A stretch of 58,319 nt of DNA from JALOAR01 sp041649615 (lineage in GTDB: Bacteria > Patescibacteriota > Minisyncoccia > UBA6257 > Colwellbacteraceae): positions 1 to 58,319 of the forward strand of contig JBAZMT010000005.1 of assembly GCA_041649615.1 (NCBI GenBank). Reading direction: 5' to 3'. Positions 53,799-58,319 of the stretch are shown piece after piece; position 1 is the stretch's first letter; the number at the start of each line of letters is the position of its first letter. A model generated the notes under the pieces. It was not told the DNA's origin, did not search any database, and was given only the letters and a program-made list of their open reading frames with translations. The position numbers and the translations under genes are program-made.

Positions 53799-55169
53799 TT
53801 ATTTTTTCTTTCTCCTTCTCAAAAAGGCGGGAATGTCCCAGATGTCGTGTTTGTCTTCTTCCTCTTCCTTTTTAACTTCTCTCGTCGCTTCTCCGCTCGT
53901 GAAAAGGTTTTCAATTCTTTTATCCTCTTCGGAAGAAACAGGTTTTATCTCTTCTTCTTTCGGTTTTACGATCGGCTTAATCGGCGTTGGTTCGTCCGCA
54001 AATCTTGCGGGAGAGAAAAGAGCGATGTCTTTTTCCCTTTCTTTGGCGACACCGAGCCCGTTGAATCCGGTGGCTATCAAATTTATTTTCAGATGTCCTT
54101 TGGGAACTTTTCGGTCAAAATAAGCGCCGAAGATTATCCGCGCGCCCGGATCGGTATTCTCGGTAATGATTTTCGCCGCTTCGTTAACTTCGGACATTTT
54201 AAGGTCCGCGCCACCGGAAATGCCAAAAAGCACTCCCTTTGCTCCTTCTATGGAGCGTTCGAGAAGCGGAGAGTTAATGGCTTGCGTGGCGGATTTGATG
54301 GCGCGATCCGCGCCGGAAGATTGGCCGACTCCGACAATGGCGACCCCCGTTCCCTGCATGATCGCCCTGATGTCGGCAAAATCAACGTTTACGAGTCCGG
54401 GACTTGAAATTATTTCCGAAACTCCCTGAACGGTGCTTTTAAGCACGTCGTCAATTTTCAAAAAAGCTTTGTTAATGGAAGTATCGTTTCCGATAATGGA
54501 AAATACGCGATCGTTCGGAATAACGATAAGCGAATCAACTTTGTCGCGGAGACGAAGAACTCCGTCCTCGGCGATTCTCGTTCTTTGCGAACCTTCAAAA
54601 GCGAACGGTTTCGTTACCACCGCAACCGTGAGCGCTCCCACTTCGCGCGCCGCTTCAGCAACTATGGGCGACGCTCCCGTACCCGTTCCGCCTCCCATGC
54701 CGGCCGTAAGAAAAATAAGATCGGCTCCCTGAAGCGCTTCAATGATTTCGGCGCGGGATTCTTCGGCCGATTGTCTTCCGATTTCCGGATTCATTCCGGC
54801 TCCCAGTCCTCTCGTCAGATTACGACCGATATTTATCCGGTGTCTTACGCTCGCTTTTTCCAAATCCTGAATATCGGTGTTAAGGGCAATAAAATCTATT
54901 CCGCGGGGAAAATCATCGTACATTCGGGAAACCGCGTTGTTTCCGCAGCCGCCAACGCCGACAACTTTAATTTTTACAACCGGCATATCGCCCAGTTCTT
55001 TATTTAAAACATAAAGCTTGGGCGTAGAGATAACGGAAGAAGTTTTTCGTGAACGTTTTTTTCTGGAATATGATTTTCTTGCAGGAGATTTCTTTGAACG
55101 ACGTGTCGTTCTTTTATTTGTTCTTTTTGTTTTTTTCGGAGTGCGCTTGGAAGTTCTTTTTTTGGCCAT
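53799..55169 (-). CDS. ftsZ: Cell division protein FtsZ with basic N-terminal extension
   Basis: Tubulin-like GTPase that builds the division ring; 456 aa. GTP-binding GGGTGTG (in AGMGGGTGTGASPIVAE), GVGGCGNNAV near residue 71, T7 loop VNVDFADIRAIM. The C-terminal peptide DIPAFLRRRKKK can bind FtsA. Unusual: the first 42 residues contain 23 Lys/Arg (KRTSKRTPKKTKRTNKRTTR), a histone-tail-like extension; the FtsZ core starts only near 64. An internal ATG (Met62) exists, but the long start overlaps the ftsA stop (TAATG), favouring the extension as real. Confidence 0.96.
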   Translation of the reverse strand: MAKKRTSKRTPKKTKRTNKRTTRRSKKSPARKSYSRKKRSRKTSSVISTPKLYVLNKELGDMPVVKIKVVGVGGCGNNAVSRMYDDFPRGIDFIALNTDIQDLEKASVRHRINIGRNLTRGLGAGMNPEIGRQSAEESRAEIIEALQGADLIFLTAGMGGGTGTGASPIVAEAAREVGALTVAVVTKPFAFEGSQRTRIAEDGVLRLRDKVDSLIVIPNDRVFSIIGNDTSINKAFLKIDDVLKSTVQGVSEIISSPGLVNVDFADIRAIMQGTGVAIVGVGQSSGADRAIKSATQAINSPLLERSIEGAKGVLFGISGGADLKMSEVNEAAKIITENTDPGARIIFGAYFDRKVPKGHLKINLIATGFNGLGVAKEREKDIALFSPARFADEPTPIKPIVKPKEEEIKPVSSEEDKRIENLFTSGEATREVKKEEEEDKHDIWDIPAFLRRRKKK

Positions 55170-56392
55170 TATGGCAATATGTTCTTTAATATTCTCGTTA
55201 AACGGGCCTTTCCGCTAGATTTTACCCTTAAATTTCCGTCATCGCTTGAGAGAAGAATAAGTCCCAGAACGGCGGCATAATCCGGCGATTCCACGTATTC
55301 TAGCAGACTCTGGTCTTGAACTTCAAAACTGCTCGCCTGGGGTAATCCGACCATGGCGGTGATTTTCAAGCGATCCTTAGCAAGGTCCACAATTCCTGGC
55401 AATTTGGCTCCTCCGCCCGCTAAAACGGCCCCGGCCGGGAGCTTGCCCGAAAAACCAACGGCCTTAAGATCGTTATCCACGAATTCAAAAATCTCCTCAA
55501 GACGGGATTCAATGACTTCGGCCACAAATCTCCTTGACGGGGCGCCGATCATGTTCAAATCCACTTTGCGGAGGTCTATCGTTTCCCTGCTCGGCACGTC
55601 TTTTGCCACGGCGTAGCCGTAGGCTATTTTTATTTTTTCGGCGATTGTTACCGGAATTTTAAGAGCCACTGCGATGTCGTTTGTAATGTGTCCCGCGCCT
55701 ACCGGATAAATAGCCGCGTGAATAAGTTTATCTTCCTCATATACCGCCACTCCGGTCGTGCCAAAGCCGATGTCTATCATCACCACGCCGAGTTCTTTTT
55801 GATTTTTAGTGAGAACCGCACGTGCCGAAGCGAGAGGACTATAAATCAATCCGCCTATACTGCCGCTCGTAATCTCCACGCATTTTCTCAAATTTTTGAC
55901 GGAAGGCGTAAAAGCGTCAACGAGAAAACTCGTAACTTCCAGTCTGGATCCGATCATACCCAAAGGGTCTTTAATGTCTGAAATGCCATCAACCGTAAAT
56001 TCTTTGGTAATGGTGTGGAGAATCATCCTGTTCGGCCCCAAATTAATCGCTTCGGAAGCTTGAGTGGCGCGAGCGATGTCATCCGTTCCGATTTCGGAGT
56101 TCGCGCGCGCAACGGCAACGATGCCTTTAGAAAGCTGCGTCCTTACATCCGTTCCGCCGATGTTTAAGAATATATTCTTGATCGCCGGCCGGTAAAAATT
56201 TCTTATTTCCTGCAAAACGTTCCCGACCGCTTTGGCCGCATCGTCAATGCTTACGACAATCCCCTTCCTTATGCCGGCGGAAGGTTTTGTCAATCCGTAA
56301 ACAAGTTTAATTTTGTCTTTTACCGGTTCGGCAACAACAGCTTTAATGCTGTCTCCGCCGATGTCTAGACCTAAAACCGTGTTGTGCGCCAT
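55169..56392 (-). CDS. ftsA: Cell division protein FtsA
   Basis: Actin-like protein tethering FtsZ to the membrane; 407 aa. LGLDIGGDSIKAVV (phosphate 1), IDIGFGTTGVAVYEEDKLI (phosphate 2), PAGAVLAGGGAKLPGIVDLA (adenosine). The end (VKSSGKARLTRILKNILP) is an amphipathic basic helix able to bind membrane. Its start overlaps the ybeY end by 50 nt; ftsZ follows with a 1-nt overlap. Confidence 0.95.
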   Translation of the reverse strand: MAHNTVLGLDIGGDSIKAVVAEPVKDKIKLVYGLTKPSAGIRKGIVVSIDDAAKAVGNVLQEIRNFYRPAIKNIFLNIGGTDVRTQLSKGIVAVARANSEIGTDDIARATQASEAINLGPNRMILHTITKEFTVDGISDIKDPLGMIGSRLEVTSFLVDAFTPSVKNLRKCVEITSGSIGGLIYSPLASARAVLTKNQKELGVVMIDIGFGTTGVAVYEEDKLIHAAIYPVGAGHITNDIAVALKIPVTIAEKIKIAYGYAVAKDVPSRETIDLRKVDLNMIGAPSRRFVAEVIESRLEEIFEFVDNDLKAVGFSGKLPAGAVLAGGGAKLPGIVDLAKDRLKITAMVGLPQASSFEVQDQSLLEYVESPDYAAVLGLILLSSDDGNLRVKSSGKARLTRILKNILP

Positions 56393-56774
56393 TTAAAATT
56401 CTTTTTTCCGATAATTTTTTCATTACCTCCTCTTCCTTTTCCTCCATCTCTTTCGCGGCTTTTTTCCCCCACTCGTGATCATAACCCAAAAGATGAAGCA
56501 CTCCGTGAATAAGGAGGCGCGATATATCTTCATTATGAGCGGAGATGTAATTAGGCGCAAGATATATTTCTCCCAAATGGCGCAGTTTTTCCCCGGGACG
56601 AGGAACGTCGGCCGCCTCAAAAGACAAAATGTTGGTTTCTTTATCCCTACCTCGGTATCCCTTGTTAATATCGCGCATAATTTTGTTGGAAACCAAAAAA
56701 ATTTCCAAGTGACACCCGGAAATTTTAAGAATTTTAAGAATCTTTTTCGCCGCTTCCGCCAGTTTTTTTTCCAT
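56343..56774 (-). CDS. ybeY: Endoribonuclease YbeY
   Basis: Zinc-dependent RNase for 16S rRNA 3' maturation and ribosome quality control. 143 aa with the metal motif HGVLHLLGYDHEWG, preceded by LGEIYLAPNYIS and KETNILSFEA. Slightly short at the N-terminus. The last residues (RSRHRRRQH) are encoded within the ftsA start, a 50-nt overlap. Confidence 0.95.
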   Translation of the reverse strand: MEKKLAEAAKKILKILKISGCHLEIFLVSNKIMRDINKGYRGRDKETNILSFEAADVPRPGEKLRHLGEIYLAPNYISAHNEDISRLLIHGVLHLLGYDHEWGKKAAKEMEEKEEEVMKKLSEKRILNGAQHGFRSRHRRRQH

Positions 56775-56779
56775 AACTA

Positions 56780-57223
56780 TTAAAGAAGCGATTTAACCAC
56801 TTCGGAGACAACTTTTCCGTCCGCCGTTCCCTTAAATTCCGCCATGACGATTTTCATAACCGAAGGAAAATCTTTGGCGCCCGAATCAATCGCTTTTTTT
56901 GCTGCTTCTTCTATTTCTTCTCTTTTCGGTTCGGCGGGTAAATATTCTCCGATCAGTTTAAGTTCTCTTTCCTCTTGCTCGGCCAAGTCCGAACGATTTC
57001 CCTCCGAGTAGGCCAAAATGGATTCTTTTCTTTTTTTAGCTTCGCGTTTTAAAACGGCGATTACCTCTTCTTCCGTAAGATCTCCTTCTTCACTTTTCGT
57101 TCGTTTCGCGATGGCTTCATTCTGAAGCGAGGAAGTGATTAAACGCAAAACGCCGAGTCGGAAACTATCGGCGTTTTTGAGGGCTGTTTTTAAATCAGAG
57201 GCTATTCTTTCTTTAAGAAGCAT
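56780..57223 (-). CDS. GatB/YqeY domain protein
   Basis: 147 aa, full-length YqeY: LKERIASDLKTALKNADSFR, VLRLITSSLQNEAIAKR, LKREAKKRKESILAYSEGNR, EREGLIGEYLP-like ERELKLIGEYLPAE, and DFPSVMKIVMAEFKGTADGK. Resembles the tRNA-binding tail of GatB; role unknown. TATAAT 9 nt before the ATG overlaps the rpsU stop. Confidence 0.94.
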   Translation of the reverse strand: MLLKERIASDLKTALKNADSFRLGVLRLITSSLQNEAIAKRTKSEEGDLTEEEVIAVLKREAKKRKESILAYSEGNRSDLAEQEERELKLIGEYLPAEPKREEIEEAAKKAIDSGAKDFPSVMKIVMAEFKGTADGKVVSEVVKSLL

Positions 57224-57232
57224 CAGTCCGAA

Positions 57233-57238
57233 ATTATA
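57233..57238 (-). promoter_or_regulatory. -10 element before yqeY
   Basis: TATAAT on the minus strand, 9 nt before the yqeY ATG, overlapping the last codon and stop of rpsU. Confidence 0.4.
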
Positions 57239-57449
57239 ACAAACCTTCTTTTCTCATTCTCTCGTATTCGGCTTTTTTATTTAACCGATGAAGAGCGGAG
57301 AGATGACGAGCTCGGTCGTTTTGGCTTCTTTTTTCAAACCTTCTTTTCTTGGCTTCCAAAAGAACGCCCGATTGCTGTACTTTCTTGGTAAAGCGAAAAA
57401 TGAGCGATCCGGCCGATTCTGATTCCTTCTTTTTGACTGTGATTGGCAT
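57234..57449 (-). CDS. rpsU: 30S ribosomal protein S21
   Basis: 71 aa basic protein, bS21: GSLIFRFTKKVQQSGVLLEA then KKRRFEKRSQNDRARHLS. Sits on the small-subunit platform near the anti-Shine-Dalgarno. It lies next to yqeY, a conserved pairing. Its presence is relevant to the mixed initiation signals in this window. Confidence 0.92.
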   Translation of the reverse strand: MPITVKKKESESAGSLIFRFTKKVQQSGVLLEAKKRRFEKRSQNDRARHLSALHRLNKKAEYERMRKEGLL

Positions 57450-57493
57450 AAACGCTAAGTATTCATATCATTTAAGCCCAAATTCGGCAAGAG

Positions 57494-57901
57494 CTAGAGC
57501 GTAAGCTTCTCTCTTACAACGGAAAGAGGCTCTCCCGATGAAAAATGAGCGATAGACTGAATGGGCCTGCCGCCGTCACCATTGTAACGAGGGATGACGT
57601 GAACGTGAATATGTTTAACCCCCTCAACTTCTCCGTGATTGATGCCAATGGTAAATCCTTTTGGTTTTAGTTTTTCTTTGACAAGAGCCGTAATTTTTTT
57701 GACGGTACCGAAAAGCGGAGCAATTTCTTCATCGGGCAGAGCGATGATGTTTTCCGCGTGAAATTTCGGAATGATGACAACGTGTCCCGGAGTAACGGGC
57801 TTAATGTCTAAAAACGCGAATGTTTTTTTGTCTTCGTAAACAACTTCGGAAGGAATTTCTTTTGCCGCAATTTTGCAGAATAAGCAGTTTTTATTTTCCA
57901 T
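57494..57901 (-). CDS. HIT family hydrolase
   Basis: 135 aa. CLFCKIAAKEIPSEVVYEDK (with a zinc-type CxxC), DIKPVTPGHVVIIPKFHAEN, and the histidine triad HIHVHVIPRYNGDGG. Hydrolyses nucleotide-phosphoramidates or dinucleotides in known members. The start overlaps the hisS end by 11 nt, so it is probably translated with it. Confidence 0.94.
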   Translation of the reverse strand: MENKNCLFCKIAAKEIPSEVVYEDKKTFAFLDIKPVTPGHVVIIPKFHAENIIALPDEEIAPLFGTVKKITALVKEKLKPKGFTIGINHGEVEGVKHIHVHVIPRYNGDGGRPIQSIAHFSSGEPLSVVREKLTL

Positions 57902-58319
57902 GCAACCTTTTTTTGACTTCTTCCACGATTTTTCCCGTCGGAACGTTTTCTTGAACGCCGGTCTTCATGTCGCGAACGATGATCGTTTCTTCATAAACTT
58001 CTTTTTGCCCGATTATAAGGGCGATGGGACAGCCTTCTTTATCGGCTACCTTAAGCTGCGTTTGAAGGGAATCTTTGCCCAGCGCTTCAATCACTTTGAC
58101 GCCGTTTTTGTAAAACTCGTCAATCAAAGCGAAAGCTTTGCGGCGCGCGGTGTCTCCCACGTGAGCGATAAAGGCTCTTTCCTTTTTTTTCGGTTCGGCG
58201 CCAATTTCTCTTTCCTTTAAAATGCCGATTATCCTATCAAGACCCAAGGCGACTCCGATCGCCGGAGTGCTTCGGCCGCCGATCATTTCAGCAAGATAAT
58301 CGTACCGGCCTCCTCCACC
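57891..58319 (-). CDS. hisS: Histidyl-tRNA synthetase, C-terminal part (cut by window edge)
   Basis: The frame runs off the right edge. Present are GGRYDYLAEMIGGRSTPAIG and VALGLDRIIGILKE (end of the catalytic domain, motif 3) and the anticodon-binding domain (FIAHVGDTARRKAFALIDEF, QLKVADKEGCPIALIIGQKE, EETIIVRDMKTGVQENVP). The ATG at 58286 is internal, not the start. Charges tRNA-His. Confidence 0.95.
   Translation of the reverse strand, partial: GGGGRYDYLAEMIGGRSTPAIGVALGLDRIIGILKEREIGAEPKKKERAFIAHVGDTARRKAFALIDEFYKNGVKVIEALGKDSLQTQLKVADKEGCPIALIIGQKEVYEETIIVRDMKTGVQENVPTGKIVEEVKKRLHGK

Noticed and set aside
1..58319. CRISPR arrays, insertion sequences, integrases, rRNA genes
   Set aside because: I looked for regularly spaced repeats, transposase or recombinase motifs and rRNA signatures and found none; the island at 43.8-53.2 kb carries no recognisable mobility gene.

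Overview
The window looks like a chromosomal fragment of a Patescibacteria (Candidate Phyla Radiation) bacterium, most likely from the Parcubacteria side. Small housekeeping genes are packed head to tail on the minus strand with 1-4 nt overlaps. They are mixed with many short single-pass membrane or secreted proteins of types common in that radiation: SIMPL, GerMN, C39 peptidase, TspO, the Lmo0937 type, and a 41-aa NPTLDEKVKWH-type protein. Oxygen-independent ribonucleotide reduction (NrdD/NrdG) points to an anaerobic lifestyle. UGA is used as an ordinary stop (several ATGA overlaps), so the recoded Gracilibacteria/Absconditabacteria are excluded. The lineage is inferred from content; no rRNA is present.

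Layout. 1-16.7 kb: dnaG (cut by the window edge), ddl, an RRM protein, a PQQ-type sugar dehydrogenase with a cupredoxin, tRNA-Ser, tspO, an M16 peptidase, htpX-lemA, groES-groEL, a nucleotidyltransferase, a GGDEF protein, rmuC, murA, gpsA, truB, a phosphoesterase and a GerMN protein. 16.7-30 kb: SIMPL, the znuA-znuC-znuB metal transporter, nrdD-nrdG, then surface proteins and stand-alone unknown genes (a metzincin, a radical SAM enzyme, a glycosyltransferase, MliC and YbaY/META proteins). 30-37.7 kb: a P-type metal ATPase, then a SipW-type signal peptidase with a DUF5305 protein and three TasA/camelysin-like secreted proteins. 37.7-43.8 kb: two tandem pilin-like/C39 peptidase fusions, a three-gene cassette of small unknown proteins, SIMPL, mscL and EamA. 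43.8-53.2 kb: a visibly A+T-rich accessory region with two decayed genes, small membrane proteins, a 1178-aa helical-repeat protein and a restriction-modification island bordered by tRNA-Asn. 53.4-58.3 kb: housekeeping again, with ftsA-ftsZ, ybeY, yqeY, rpsU, a HIT protein and hisS (cut by the edge).

The strongest candidate for something new is the island at 46.8-53.1 kb. Its DNA methyltransferase is fused behind a complete LexA repressor with an Ala-Gly cleavage site and a Ser/Lys dyad. The convergent restriction enzyme has its own XRE controller, and a large protein resembling the sensor half of STAND-type defence proteins diverges from the same intergenic region. This predicts restriction-modification wired to DNA damage.

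Two wider patterns stand out. First, genes appear to use two initiation modes: a -10 hexamer 6-9 nt before the ATG (leaderless or nearly so), or a TTGACA promoter with a consensus AGGAGG. The second mode is used by the SipW/TasA locus and by the stand-alone unknown genes. Second, the SipW/TasA cluster gives most of its genes separate promoters and non-AUG starts, and two of the TasA-like genes share a repeated 5' leader.
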